Source of the DNA: Streptomyces clavuligerus
Lineage (GTDB): Bacteria > Actinomycetota > Actinomycetes > Streptomycetales > Streptomycetaceae
NCBI RefSeq assembly: GCF_005519465.1
Contig: NZ_CP027858.1
Location: 4,650,001-4,714,000, forward strand
Direction of reading: 5' to 3'
DNA length: 64,000 bases
Part shown: positions 52,829-63,499 of the stretch, in pieces
How positions within the stretch are numbered: the stretch's first letter is position 1
Layout: every line of letters begins with the position of its first letter
The notes under the pieces: generated by a model
Seen by the model: the letters and a program-made list of their open reading frames with translations, nothing else
The model's database searches: none
Told to the model about the DNA's origin: nothing
Position numbers and translations under genes: made by a program

Positions 52829-53086
52829 CCTGGCTCGGCCCTTCTGGCTCGGCCCTTCTGGCTCCGCCCGCCGGGCTCCGGGCTCCGGGCTCCGGCCGCG
52901 CTCCGTCGGCCCGGGCTTCTGTCCGCCGGAGCCGTCCGTCCCGTCACCGATGCCGTCACCGATCCCGATCCCGGTGCCGGGGCGGGGACGGCGTCACGCT
53001 CCGGCTGTTCGGCCGTGGTCCGTCCGTCCGCGCGGGCCCGTCACGGTCGCCGGGCGGGCCGGTCGGCTGCCCCGGGCCTGGATATG
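52829..53086. repeat. Short tandem repeats downstream of holA
   Basis: Two exact 14-nt units TGGCTCGGCCCTTC (52831-52858) plus a partial third, then three exact 7-nt units CGGGCTC (52872-52892). No gene is supported in the remaining 52900-53086. Confidence 0.65.
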
Positions 53087-53152
53087 CCGAGGCCCCGGAC
53101 GCTTTCCGTCCGCCCTGGGGAAGGGCGGGGAGGGAAGCGGCCGGGGCCTCGG
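53087..53152. terminator. Bidirectional terminator between holA and rpsT
   Basis: CCGAGGCCCCGG (53087-53098) pairs with CCGGGGCCTCGG (53141-53152); the interior continues with GCTTTCC/GGGAAGC and CGCCCT/AGGGCG, giving a stem of about 25 bp with small bulges. It lies between convergent genes. Confidence 0.75.
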
Positions 53153-53167
53153 AACGTATTGCCGGGT

Positions 53168-53210
53168 GGGCTCGCACCCGCGTGGCGAACGCAGGTCCAA
53201 GTGCGAGCCC
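53168..53210. ncRNA. Candidate structured RNA downstream of rpsT
   Basis: GGGCTCGCAC (53168-53177) pairs perfectly with GTGCGAGCCC (53201-53210); inside, GCGT (53180-53183) pairs with ACGC (53189-53192), leaving an asymmetric AGGTCCAA strand. It is distinct from the terminator 16 nt away and lies 130 nt beyond the rpsT stop. It could be a 3'-UTR-derived RNA of rpsT or a processing site. Orientation unknown. Confidence 0.4.
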
Positions 53211-53341
53211 GGGGGATGCCGTACGGGGAGCGGATGAGAGAGGGCCCGCTCGGGTCCGTTCGGCGATCAAGTGGTCCGACGGATCGGCACCAGGGCCGCT
53301 GCCGGAAGTCCGGGGCCGGGCCCCGGAGCTACCGCGGAGGC

Positions 53342-53608
53342 TCAGCCCTGGAGGGAGGCAACCTTGGACGCCAGCGCCGACTTCTTGTTGGCGGCGGCGT
53401 TCTTGTGGATGACACCCTTCGAGACGGCCTTGTCGAGCTTGCGGGCGGCCTCGCGAGCGGCCACGGTGGCCTTCTCGAGGTCGCCGGAGGCGACGGCCTC
53501 GCGGGCCTTGCGGACCGCGGTCTTGAGCGAGGACTTGACGGCCTTGTTGCGCAGGCGCGCCTTCTCGTTCGTCTTGTTCCGCTTGATCTGGGACTTGATG
53601 TTCGCCAC
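53342..53608 (-). CDS. rpsT: 30S ribosomal protein bS20
   Basis: 88 residues beginning [21 protein letters not shown], with the helical, Lys/Ala-rich sequence typical of bS20 ([23 protein letters not shown]). It binds 16S rRNA early in assembly. An AAAGGCT motif on the minus strand lies just upstream of the ATG. Divergent from lepA, a very common bacterial arrangement. Confidence 0.98.
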   Translation of the reverse strand: MANIKSQIKRNKTNEKARLRNKAVKSSLKTAVRKAREAVASGDLEKATVAAREAARKLDKAVSKGVIHKNAAANKKSALASKVASLQG

Positions 53609-53821
53609 GAAAGAGCCTTTTCAGGTTCGAATGATCTCTGAGGTGTGTCCCGTGGGTCCTGGCATGCACCATGACACGAGACACAGCTGTCTACGCTACC
53701 AGCAGCTCTCCCGGCGGCCCAAACCGGTCGCAGTCCCGCACCCATGGGACGATGGAGGCTACGTATCGATCCGCCATCGCCCGAGACGAGACGCCCGGCG
53801 TCTCAAGAATCAGGACCCTGC

Positions 53822-55690
53822 GTGCCCGCGACTCCTCTCAACGTGCCCGAGCCGAGCCGTACCGACCCGGCGCTGATCCGCAATTTCTGCATCATCGCGC
53901 ACATCGACCACGGCAAGTCGACGCTTGCCGACCGGATGCTCCAGCTCACCGGGGTGGTCGAGCAGCGGCAGATGCGCGCGCAGTACCTCGACCGGATGGA
54001 CATCGAGCGTGAGCGCGGCATCACGATCAAGTCCCAGGCCGTCCGGCTGCCCTGGGCCCCCACCGAGGGCCCCGGCCAGGGCAGCACCCACATCCTGAAC
54101 ATGATCGACACCCCGGGGCACGTGGACTTCACCTATGAGGTCTCCCGTTCCCTGGCGGCCTGCGAAGGCACGGTCCTGCTGGTGGACGCGGCCCAGGGGA
54201 TCGAGGCGCAGACCCTGGCCAACCTCTATCTGGCGATGGAGAACGACCTCACCATCGTTCCCGTCCTCAACAAGATCGACCTGCCGGCGGCCCAGCCGGA
54301 GAAGTTCGCCGAGGAACTGGCGAACCTGGTCGGCTGCGAGCCGGGCGATGTGCTCCGGGTCTCCGCGAAGACCGGTCTGGGAGTGGAGGCGCTGCTCGAC
54401 CGCGTGGTCCGGGACGTCCCCGCCCCCGTCGGGGTCAAGGACGCGCCCGCCCGCGCCATGATCTTCGACTCGGTCTACGACTCCTACCGGGGCGTCGTGA
54501 CCTATGTCCGGGTCGTCGACGGCACCCTCGGCAAGCGCGAGCGCATCCGGATGATGTCCACCGGGGCCACGCACGAGCTGCTGGAGATCGGCACCAACTC
54601 GCCCGAGATGCTGTCCGCCGACGGTCTGGGCGTGGGCGAGGTGGGCTACCTGATCACCGGTGTGAAGGATGTCCGCCAGTCCAAGGTCGGCGACACCATC
54701 ACCCAGCAGAACAAGGGCGCCACCGAGGCACTGGGCGGCTACAAGGACCCCAAGCCGATGGTGTTCTCCGGCCTCTACCCGCTGGACGGCTCGGACTACC
54801 CCGAGCTGCGCGACGCCCTCGACAAGCTCCAGCTCAACGATGCCGCGCTGGTGTACGAGCCGGAGACCTCGGCGGCCCTCGGCTTCGGTTTCCGCGTCGG
54901 CTTCCTCGGTCTGCTGCACCTGGATGTGATCCGGGAGCGGCTGGAGCGCGAGTTCGGCCTCGATCTGATCGCCACGGCCCCCAATGTGGTCTACCGCGTG
55001 ATCATGGAGGACGGCGTCGAGCACACGGTCACCAACCCGAGCGAGTTCCCCGAGGGGAAGATCGCGGAGGTGTACGAGCCGGTGGTCCGCGCCACCGTCC
55101 TCGCGCCCACCGAGTTCATCGGCTCGATCATGGAGCTGTGCCAGAACCGCCGGGGCACCCTGCTCGGCATGGACTACCTCTCCGAGGACCGGGTGGAGAT
55201 CCGCTACACCCTGCCCCTCGCCGAGATCGTCTTCGACTTCTTCGACCAGCTGAAGTCGAAGACCCGGGGATACGCCTCGCTCGACTACGAGCCCACGGGC
55301 GAGCAGTCCGCCCACCTCGTGAAGGTGGACATCCTGCTCCACGGCGACAAGGTCGACGCCTTCTCAGCGATCACCCACCGTGACCAGGCGTACGCCTACG
55401 GGGTGCGGCTCGTCGCCAAGCTGAAGGAGCTGATCCCGCGGCAGGCGTTCGAGGTGCCGGTGCAGGCGGCCATCGGCTCCCGGGTCATCGCCCGGGAGAC
55501 CATCCGCGCCATCCGCAAGGACGTCCTCGCCAAGTGCTACGGCGGTGACATCTCCCGTAAGCGGAAGCTGCTGGAGAAGCAGAAGGAAGGCAAGAAGCGG
55601 ATGAAGATGGTCGGCAGCGTGGAGGTGCCGCAGGAAGCCTTCATCGCGGTGCTGTCCAGCGACGAGAGCGGCGGCAAGACCAAGAAGTAG
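53822..55690 (+). CDS. lepA: Elongation factor 4 (LepA)
   Basis: 622 residues. A ribosomal GTPase affecting translation under stress. G1 [10 protein letters not shown]2/switch region [13 protein letters not shown]3 DTPGH, G4 NKID; then EF-G-like domains and the LepA-specific C-terminus ([30 protein letters not shown]). GTG 53822 was chosen because [22 protein letters not shown] is the usual streptomycete N-terminus; the frame is open to 53744 without conserved content. Confidence 0.96.
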   Translation: MPATPLNVPEPSRTDPALIRNFCIIAHIDHGKSTLADRMLQLTGVVEQRQMRAQYLDRMDIERERGITIKSQAVRLPWAPTEGPGQGSTHILNMIDTPGHVDFTYEVSRSLAACEGTVLLVDAAQGIEAQTLANLYLAMENDLTIVPVLNKIDLPAAQPEKFAEELANLVGCEPGDVLRVSAKTGLGVEALLDRVVRDVPAPVGVKDAPARAMIFDSVYDSYRGVVTYVRVVDGTLGKRERIRMMSTGATHELLEIGTNSPEMLSADGLGVGEVGYLITGVKDVRQSKVGDTITQQNKGATEALGGYKDPKPMVFSGLYPLDGSDYPELRDALDKLQLNDAALVYEPETSAALGFGFRVGFLGLLHLDVIRERLEREFGLDLIATAPNVVYRVIMEDGVEHTVTNPSEFPEGKIAEVYEPVVRATVLAPTEFIGSIMELCQNRRGTLLGMDYLSEDRVEIRYTLPLAEIVFDFFDQLKSKTRGYASLDYEPTGEQSAHLVKVDILLHGDKVDAFSAITHRDQAYAYGVRLVAKLKELIPRQAFEVPVQAAIGSRVIARETIRAIRKDVLAKCYGGDISRKRKLLEKQKEGKKRMKMVGSVEVPQEAFIAVLSSDESGGKTKK

Positions 55691-55700
55691 CACGGCAGGA

Positions 55701-55775
55701 CCGAGAAGCAGGACCAAGAACAGGACCGAGAAGCAGGACCTGGGACAGGACCAGGAGCAGGACCAGGAAGTGGGC
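55701..55775 (+). repeat. AGGACC-type tandem repeats after lepA
   Basis: About seven copies of AGGACC in units such as AGCAGGACCAAGAAC and GAGAAGCAGGACC, a purine-rich stretch just after the lepA stop. It extends the Lys/Glu-like purine bias of the lepA 3' end but is not in frame with a gene. Confidence 0.7.
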
Positions 55776-55781
55776 GGGAGG

Positions 55782-55808
55782 CCGGGCCCCGGATCATCCG
55801 GGGCCCGG
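55782..55808 (+). terminator. lepA terminator
   Basis: A perfect 11-bp stem (CCGGGCCCCGG with CCGGGGCCCGG) and an ATCAT loop. Confidence 0.8.
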
Positions 55809-55863
55809 TGCCGCGGGGCCCTTCGGGGCCTGCCCGGAAACCACTCCCCGCGGTGGAGCGGCC

Positions 55864-55920
55864 CTGAAGCGGCGGGGAAGCGGTGGGGAAGCGTTTTGAA
55901 GCGGTTTTGAAGCGAGGGAC
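55864..55920 (+). repeat. GAAGCG repeats upstream of the acyl-CoA ligase gene
   Basis: Five GAAGCG motifs at 10-13-nt spacing, the last three separated by T4 runs (GAAGCGTTTT, GAAGCGGTTTT). The rest of 55921-56033 is AT-richer and includes TAGACC, TACCCT and TTATAAAC elements; it should contain the ligase promoter. Confidence 0.6.
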
Positions 55921-56033
55921 CGTAGACCCTTACGCACCGGGACAGGGCGCTCTACCCTGATCACGGCTCGATGGTTACTCGCCAGTTATAAACCAGCCCG
56001 TCGTGCAGTGCTGCCGCAGGCCCGGAGGACGTC

Positions 56034-57923
<1,890 letters not shown>

Positions 57924-58013
57924 CGGCCTCCCGCCGCCCCCGCGGACCGCGCTGATCCGCCCCGGCCGCCCGGCCGGGGCGGGGGCACGGGCCGGGTGAC
58001 GGACAATGGGGGC

Positions 58014-59246
58014 ATGCCTTCCGTACTGCCCGACGGTGAGCCCATGCCCCCGGACGGGTCGCTCCCGGCCGCCGCGCTCGACGGCGCCGCCGACCGGCCG
58101 CTCGCCTTCTATCTGCACGTGCCGTACTGCGCCACCCGCTGCGGCTACTGCGACTTCAATACCTACACCGCCAGTGAGCTGCGCGGTTCCGGTGGTGTGC
58201 TCGCCTCCCGGGACAACTACGCGGCGACGGTCGCGGAGGAGGTCCGCCACGCCCGTACGGTGCTCGGCGACGACCCCCGCCCGGTGCGCACGGTCTTCGT
58301 CGGCGGCGGTACGCCCACCCTGCTGCCCGCGCGGGACCTGGTGGCGATGGTGGAGACCGTCCGGAAGGAGTTCGGCCTCGCCGAGGACGCGGAGATCACC
58401 ACCGAGGCCAATCCGGAGTCCGTCGGTCCGGAGTATCTGGAGGAGCTGCGGGCCGGGGGCTTCAACCGGATCTCGTTCGGGATGCAGAGCGCCCGGCGGC
58501 ATGTCCTGAAGGTGCTCGACCGCACCCACACCCCCGGCAGGCCCGAAGCCTGCGTGGCCGAGGCGCGTGCGGCGGGCTTCGGCCATGTGAACCTGGACCT
58601 GATCTACGGCACCCCCGGCGAGAGCGACGAGGACTGGCGCGCGTCCCTGACGGCGGCGGTCGGCGCGGGCCCCGACCACATCTCCGCGTACGCCCTGATC
58701 GTGGAGGAGGGCACCCAGCTCGCGCGGCGCATCCGCCGGGGCGAGGTGCCGATGACCGACGACGACGTGCACGCCGACCGCTATCTGATCGCCGAATCCG
58801 TCCTCGCGGAAGCGGGCTACTCCTGGTACGAGGTGTCCAACTGGGCCACCTCCGAGGCCGGGCGCTGCCTCCACAACGAGCTGTACTGGCGGGGCGCGGA
58901 CTGGTGGGGCGCGGGACCCGGGGCCCACAGCCATGTCGGCGGGGTGCGCTGGTGGAACGTGAAACACCCGGGCGCCTATGCCGCCGCGCTCGCCGAGGGC
59001 CGGTCGCCGGGCGCGGGCCGGGAGCTGCTGTCGGACGAGGACCGCCGGGTCGAACGGGTCCTGCTGGAGCTGCGGCTCGTCGACGGGGTGCCGCTGTCGC
59101 TGCTGCGGCCCGCCGGGCTCGAAGCGGCGCGCCGCGCGCTCGCCGACGGACTGCTCGAAGCGTCCGCGTACGACGGGGGACGTGCCGTGCTCACCCTGAG
59201 GGGGCGCCTGCTGGCGGACGCGGTGGTACGCGACCTCGTCGACTGA
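58014..59246 (+). CDS. hemW: Haem chaperone HemW (radical SAM)
   Basis: 410 residues. The radical SAM cluster motif is Cys-Ala-Thr-Arg-Cys-Gly-Tyr-Cys (near residues 41-48), with FVGGGTPTLLPA and NPESV typical of the HemN/HemW group. It lacks the N-terminal Cys of true coproporphyrinogen dehydrogenases, so HemW, which inserts haem into respiratory proteins, is the better call. ATG 58014 lies 6 nt after GACAAT (58002-58007). A G12 run at 59296-59307 follows. Confidence 0.92.
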   Translation: MPSVLPDGEPMPPDGSLPAAALDGAADRPLAFYLHVPYCATRCGYCDFNTYTASELRGSGGVLASRDNYAATVAEEVRHARTVLGDDPRPVRTVFVGGGTPTLLPARDLVAMVETVRKEFGLAEDAEITTEANPESVGPEYLEELRAGGFNRISFGMQSARRHVLKVLDRTHTPGRPEACVAEARAAGFGHVNLDLIYGTPGESDEDWRASLTAAVGAGPDHISAYALIVEEGTQLARRIRRGEVPMTDDDVHADRYLIAESVLAEAGYSWYEVSNWATSEAGRCLHNELYWRGADWWGAGPGAHSHVGGVRWWNVKHPGAYAAALAEGRSPGAGRELLSDEDRRVERVLLELRLVDGVPLSLLRPAGLEAARRALADGLLEASAYDGGRAVLTLRGRLLADAVVRDLVD

Positions 59247-59319
59247 GCCCCGGCCGTTCTCCTGCCCACCGGGGGCCGGCCGTTCCCCGTCCACCGGGGG
59301 GGGGGGGCGCCCGGCCCCG

Positions 59320-60144
59320 TCAGCCGTTCCCGTCCCCCGGGGGCGCGGTCACGAAGTCGATCAGCTCCTCCACCCGTCCCAGCAGCGCGGGCTCCAGGTC
59401 CCTGTACGAGTGGACCCGCGACAGGATGTGCTGCCAGGCCGCGCCTGTCCGCTCGGGCCAGCCCAGGGCCCGGCAGACGCCCGTCTTCCAGTCCTGGCCG
59501 CGCGGGACCGCCGGCCAGGCACCGATGCCCAGCGAGGACGGCTTCACCGCCGCCCAGACGTCGATGTAGGGGTGCCCCACGACCAGGACGTCCGGCCCCG
59601 TCACCGACGCGGCGATCCGGGACTCCTTGGACCCCGGCACCAGATGGTCCACGAGCACCCCCAGCCGGGCGTCGGGCCCCGGCGCGAACTCCGCGACCAC
59701 GGCGGGCAGGTCGTCGACGCCCTCCAGATACTCGACGACCACCCCCTCGATCCGCAGATCGTCGCCCCAGACCCGTTCGACCAGCTCGGCGTCGTGGCGG
59801 CCCTCGACATAGATACGGCCCGCCCGCGCCACCCTGGCCCGTGTCCCGGGGACGGCCACCGAGCCCGACGCGGTGCGCGCCGGGGCGGCGGGCGACCGTG
59901 CCGGGCGGACCAGGGTGACGACGCTCCCCTCCAGCAGAAAGCCCCGCGGGGCGAGCGGGAAGACCCGCCGCTTGCCGAAGCGGTCCTCCAGGGTCACCGT
60001 CCCGGCCTCGCAGCCGATCACCGCCCCGCAGTACCCGGTGGCCACCTCCTCCACCACGAGATCGGGTTCGGCGGGCACCTCGGGGACGGCCTGGCGGCCG
60101 GGCCGCTTCCACGGGGGCGTCAGATCGGGGCTGTAGCTGCGCAT
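59320..60144 (-). CDS. DUF3097 protein
   Basis: 274 residues. MRSYSPDLTPPWKRPGRQAV opening, VATGYCGAVIGCEAGTVTLEDR, then a Toprim-like C-terminal half: RIYVEGRHDAELVERVWGDDLR, VLVDHLVPGSKESRIA, VGHPYIDVWAAVKP. The E...D/D pattern and the VEGRHDAE motif suggest a Toprim-type nuclease or primase fold (inference); the family is described only as DUF3097. ATG 60144 lies 7 nt after TAGCGT on the minus strand. It is codirectional with the MBL gene upstream (11-nt gap). Confidence 0.88.
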   Translation of the reverse strand: MRSYSPDLTPPWKRPGRQAVPEVPAEPDLVVEEVATGYCGAVIGCEAGTVTLEDRFGKRRVFPLAPRGFLLEGSVVTLVRPARSPAAPARTASGSVAVPGTRARVARAGRIYVEGRHDAELVERVWGDDLRIEGVVVEYLEGVDDLPAVVAEFAPGPDARLGVLVDHLVPGSKESRIAASVTGPDVLVVGHPYIDVWAAVKPSSLGIGAWPAVPRGQDWKTGVCRALGWPERTGAAWQHILSRVHSYRDLEPALLGRVEELIDFVTAPPGDGNG

Positions 60145-60154
60145 CCGGCCGACG

Positions 60155-60880
60155 CTACGACACCGCGAACCGCTCCGCCAGCGCCGCGCGCTGGGCCCGG
60201 ACGAAGGCCGCGTCCACCACCGCGCCGTGCCCGGGGACATAGGCCGCGTCCTCGCCGCCCAGCGCCAGCAGCCGGTCCAGCGCGGCGGGCCAGCGCGCGC
60301 CGATGGCGTCCGGACCGGCCTGCGGCTCGCCGGACTCCTCCACCAGATCGCCGCAGAACACCACCTCGGGCTCGCCCGGCACCAGCACGGCGAGATCGTG
60401 GCCGGTGTGCCCGGGACCCACGTTCGCGAGCAGCACCCGCCGTCCGCCCCCCAGGTCCAGCATCCGTTCCCCGGTGACCAGGTGGCCCGGCGCCACCAGC
60501 AGCTCCGCGGAGCGCGCCGCCTCCGCGCCGTCCACGCCGTGGCGCACGGCGTCCGACCGCAGCTCCTCCCGTTCGCGCCGCAGCAGGGCGTCCAGGCCCA
60601 CGGCGCCGAAGACCTCCGCCCCCGGGAACGCGGCGGTGCCCATCACATGGTCGAAATGGGGATGGCTCAGTGCGATATGTGTCACGTGCCTCCCCGCGAG
60701 CAGGGTCTCCACCTGGACCCTCAGCTCCGTGCCCTCGGTGAGGGTGGAGCCCGTGTCGTACAGGAGGACGCCCTCCGTGCCGACGATCAATCCACAGGTC
60801 GCGTCCCAGCCGGGGAGCCTGCGCCGTCCCACCCCCGCGGCCAGCCGCTCCCAGCCGAGGTCTTCCCAACTCACGTTCAT
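60155..60880 (-). CDS. Metallo-beta-lactamase fold hydrolase
   Basis: 241 residues. Zinc motif His-Pro-His-Phe-Asp-His (IALSHPHFDHVMG) near residue 75, then GHTGHDLAV, FCGDLVEES and YVPGHGAVVD, completing the metal-binding set of glyoxalase II-like and lactonase-like hydrolases. Substrate unknown. The ATG at 60880 lies 6 nt after TAGCGT on its strand, as for the downstream DUF3097 gene. Confidence 0.9.
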   Translation of the reverse strand: MNVSWEDLGWERLAAGVGRRRLPGWDATCGLIVGTEGVLLYDTGSTLTEGTELRVQVETLLAGRHVTHIALSHPHFDHVMGTAAFPGAEVFGAVGLDALLRREREELRSDAVRHGVDGAEAARSAELLVAPGHLVTGERMLDLGGGRRVLLANVGPGHTGHDLAVLVPGEPEVVFCGDLVEESGEPQAGPDAIGARWPAALDRLLALGGEDAAYVPGHGAVVDAAFVRAQRAALAERFAVS

Positions 60881-60937
60881 ACCGCGACGCTACTGGCAAC
60901 GACCAGCGCGGGCGCGCGGTAGCGTGGTCGGTCGCCC

Positions 60938-60968
60938 TTGCTAGGGGTGTACCCCACGGCCGTACACT
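60938..60968 (+). promoter_or_regulatory. hrcA-dnaJ promoter
   Basis: TTGCTA (60938-60943), a 19-nt spacer and TACACT (60963-60968), just upstream of the CIRCE element. An additional inverted repeat, GTGTAC (60947-60952) and GTACAC (60962-60967), overlaps it. Confidence 0.5.
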
Positions 60969-60981
60969 GGCACGGGGAAAA

Positions 60982-61008
60982 CTGGCACTCGCCACCTGTG
61001 AGTGCCAG
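60982..61008 (+). promoter_or_regulatory. CIRCE operator
   Basis: CTGGCACTC, 9 nt, GAGTGCCAG: a perfect inverted repeat matching CIRCE (TTAGCACTC-N9-GAGTGCTAA) in its core. HrcA binds CIRCE and represses heat-shock genes; here it would control its own operon. It lies about 14 nt after the -10. Confidence 0.93.
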
Positions 61009-61055
61009 ACAGTGACCGAAGCACGACCGAGGGAACACCACTGGAGGTGCGCGCG

Positions 61056-62081
61056 ATGCTCAGTGAACGCAGGCTCGAAGTGTTGCGTGCCATCGTCCAG
61101 GACTATGTGGGCACGGAGGAGCCGGTGGGCTCCAAGGCGCTCACCGAGCGTCATCAGCTCGGGGTCTCCCCGGCGACCGTGCGCAACGACATGGCCGTTC
61201 TGGAGGACGAGGGCTTCATCGCCCAGCCCCACACCAGCGCGGGACGGATCCCCACGGACAAGGGCTACCGCCTGTTCGTGGACAAGCTCGCCGGGGTCAA
61301 GCCGCTGTCGGCGGCCGAGCGCCGGGCGATCCAGAGCTTCCTCGACGGCGCCGTGGACCTCGACGACGTCGTGGGCCGTACGGTGCGGCTGCTGGCGCAG
61401 CTCACCCGTCAGGTCGCGGTCGTGCAGTACCCCTCGCTCACCCGTTCCACCGTCCGGCATGTGGAGCTGCTGTCCCTGGCTCCCGCGCGGCTGATGCTGG
61501 TACTGATCACGGACACCGGACGGGTCGAGCAGCGCCTGGTCGACTGCCCGGCGCCGGTCGGGGAGAATCTCCTCGCCGATCTGCGGGCGCGGCTCAACAG
61601 CCGGGTCGTGGGCCGTCGCTTCACGGACGTGCCCCATCTGGTGCAGGACCTCGGCGACTCCTTCGAGCCCGAGGACCGGGGGGCCGTCTCCACCGTTCTC
61701 TCCACTCTGCTGGAGACCCTGGTGGAGGAGAAGGAGGAGCGGCTGATGATCGGCGGCACGGCGAACCTCACCCGTTTCGGTCATGACTTCCCGCTGACGA
61801 TCCGGCCCGTCCTGGAGGCGCTGGAGGAGCATGTGGTGCTGCTCAAGCTGCTCGGAGAGGCCAAGGAGTCGGGCGGTATGGGCATGACCGTCCGCATTGG
61901 TCACGAGAACGCCCATGAAGGGCTCAACGCAACGTCCGTGGTCTCGGTCGGCTACGGTTCGGGCGACGAGGCAGTCGCCAAACTCGGCGTGGTCGGACCG
62001 ACCCGCATGGACTACCCCGGAACGATGGGAGCAGTACGCGCAGTGGCACGTTACGTCGGACAGATCCTGGCGGAGTCGTAA
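61056..62081 (+). CDS. hrcA: Heat-inducible repressor HrcA
   Basis: 341 residues. Winged-helix DNA-binding N-terminus ([58 protein letters not shown]), then the HrcA sensor domain. ATG 61056 has GGAGGTG at 61043-61049; a GTG at 61002 lies inside CIRCE and is not a plausible start. The stop abuts the dnaJ start. HrcA folds with GroEL help and loses activity on heat shock (family knowledge). Confidence 0.95.
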   Translation: MLSERRLEVLRAIVQDYVGTEEPVGSKALTERHQLGVSPATVRNDMAVLEDEGFIAQPHTSAGRIPTDKGYRLFVDKLAGVKPLSAAERRAIQSFLDGAVDLDDVVGRTVRLLAQLTRQVAVVQYPSLTRSTVRHVELLSLAPARLMLVLITDTGRVEQRLVDCPAPVGENLLADLRARLNSRVVGRRFTDVPHLVQDLGDSFEPEDRGAVSTVLSTLLETLVEEKEERLMIGGTANLTRFGHDFPLTIRPVLEALEEHVVLLKLLGEAKESGGMGMTVRIGHENAHEGLNATSVVSVGYGSGDEAVAKLGVVGPTRMDYPGTMGAVRAVARYVGQILAES

Positions 62082-63218
62082 GTGGCCACGGACTACTACG
62101 CCGTACTCGGCGTGCGCCGCGACGCTTCCCAGGACGAGATCAAGAAGGCATTCCGGCGGCTCGCCCGCGAGCTGCACCCGGATGTCAACCCCGATCCGAA
62201 GACCCAGGAGCGGTTCAAGGAGATCAACGCCGCCTACGAGGTGCTGTCGGACCCGCAGAAGAAGCAGGTCTACGACCTCGGCGGCGATCCGCTCTCCCAG
62301 TCGGGCGGTGCGGGCGCGGGTGGCTTCGGCGCCGGTGGCTTCGGGAACTTCTCGGACATCATGGACGCGTTCTTCGGAACGGCGTCGCAGCGGGGACCGC
62401 GCTCGCGGACCCGGCGCGGCCAGGACGCGATGATCCGGCTGGAGATCGAGCTCAACGAGGCGGCCTTCGGCACCACCAAGGACATCCAGGTCGACACGGC
62501 CGTCGTCTGCACCACCTGCTCGGGTGAGGGCGCGGCGCCGGGCACCTCGGCGCAGACCTGTGACATGTGCCGGGGCCGTGGTGAGGTCTCGCAGGTCACA
62601 CGGTCCTTCCTGGGCCAGGTCATGACCTCCCGCCCCTGCCCCCAGTGCCAGGGCTTCGGGACCGTAGTCCCGACGCCGTGCCCGGAGTGCGCGGGTGACG
62701 GACGGGTCCGCTCGCGCCGCACACTGACGGTGAAGATCCCGGCGGGTGTCGACAACGGCACCCGGATCCAGCTCGCGGGAGAGGGCGAGGTCGGCCCCGG
62801 CGGCGGCCCGGCCGGTGATCTCTATGTCGAGATCCATGAGCTGCCCCACCCGGTCTTCCAGCGGCGCGGCGACGATCTCCACTGCACGGTGACGATCCCG
62901 ATGACAGCGGGCGCGCTCGGGACGAAGGTGCCGCTGGAGACCCTGGACGGGCTGGAGGAGGTCGACATCCGGCCGGGCACCCAGTCCGGGCAGTCGATCC
63001 CGCTGCACGGCCGGGGCGTCACCCATCTGCGGGGCGGCGGACGCGGCGATCTGATCGTCCATGTCGAGGTCATGACCCCGACCAAGCTGGACACCGAGCA
63101 GGAGCGGCTGCTGCGCGAGCTGGCGAAGCTGCGGGGCGAGGAGCGCCCGATGGGGCAGTTCCAGCCCGGGCAGCAGGGGTTGTTCTCCCGGCTGAAGGAC
63201 GCGTTCAACGGCCGTTAG
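62082..63218 (+). CDS. dnaJ: Chaperone DnaJ (second-type, HrcA-linked)
   Basis: 378 residues. J domain with His32-Pro33-Asp34, a Gly/Phe-rich linker (GGAGAGGFGAGGFGNFSD), four CxxCxGxG zinc-binding repeats (CTTCSGEG, CDMCRGRG, CPQCQGFG, CPECAGDG), and two C-terminal substrate domains. It stimulates DnaK. GTG 62082 follows the hrcA stop directly, so the two are translationally coupled and share CIRCE control. Streptomycetes usually carry another dnaJ with dnaK; this is the hrcA-linked copy. Confidence 0.95.
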   Translation: MATDYYAVLGVRRDASQDEIKKAFRRLARELHPDVNPDPKTQERFKEINAAYEVLSDPQKKQVYDLGGDPLSQSGGAGAGGFGAGGFGNFSDIMDAFFGTASQRGPRSRTRRGQDAMIRLEIELNEAAFGTTKDIQVDTAVVCTTCSGEGAAPGTSAQTCDMCRGRGEVSQVTRSFLGQVMTSRPCPQCQGFGTVVPTPCPECAGDGRVRSRRTLTVKIPAGVDNGTRIQLAGEGEVGPGGGPAGDLYVEIHELPHPVFQRRGDDLHCTVTIPMTAGALGTKVPLETLDGLEEVDIRPGTQSGQSIPLHGRGVTHLRGGGRGDLIVHVEVMTPTKLDTEQERLLRELAKLRGEERPMGQFQPGQQGLFSRLKDAFNGR

Positions 63219-63287
63219 CCACCAGGCGCGGGACGGGCTCCGACGCCCGTACCCCCGTGTCGATGGGGCCGTCGCTCCGGAACCTCC

Positions 63288-63378
63288 GGAACGGCGGCCC
63301 CGCCGCTTTCCCCGGACCCCTTCGGAACGGCGGCCCCGCCGCTTTCCCCGGACCCCTTCGGAACGGCGGTCCCGCCGC
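63288..63378 (+). repeat. 36-bp tandem repeat downstream of dnaJ
   Basis: Two identical 36-nt units (63288-63323 and 63324-63359), beginning GGAACGGCGGCCCCGCCGC, and a third partial copy from 63360 with one change. Each unit contains a GCGGCCCCGC-type stem. After it, 63378-63415 is a T/C-rich run of (T/G)GTTCT-like repeats. No gene is supported in 63219-63499. Confidence 0.85.
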
Positions 63379-63499
63379 GTTCTCTGTGTTCTTTGCGTTC
63401 TCTGCGTTCTTCGGCCCCGGTTTCCGCGCGGTCGCACCGGGACGCGTGCCCGGGGGCGCCCGGTTCGGTGGTGTGCGAGCGGCATGCGACGATGCAGGC

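Noticed and set aside
53161..53225. Possible tRNA near rpsT
   Set aside because: The strong GGGCTCGCAC stem invites this, but no T-arm, D-arm or anticodon stem of proper length can be drawn.
61002..61055. Upstream GTG start for hrcA
   Set aside because: It lies inside the CIRCE repeat and lacks a ribosome-binding site; ATG 61056 has GGAGGTG at good spacing.
60120..63485. A minus-strand frame of more than 1100 codons antisense to hrcA-dnaJ
   Set aside because: hrcA and dnaJ are unmistakable on the plus strand with CIRCE in front; the antisense product is Asp/Arg/His-rich noise from third-position bias.
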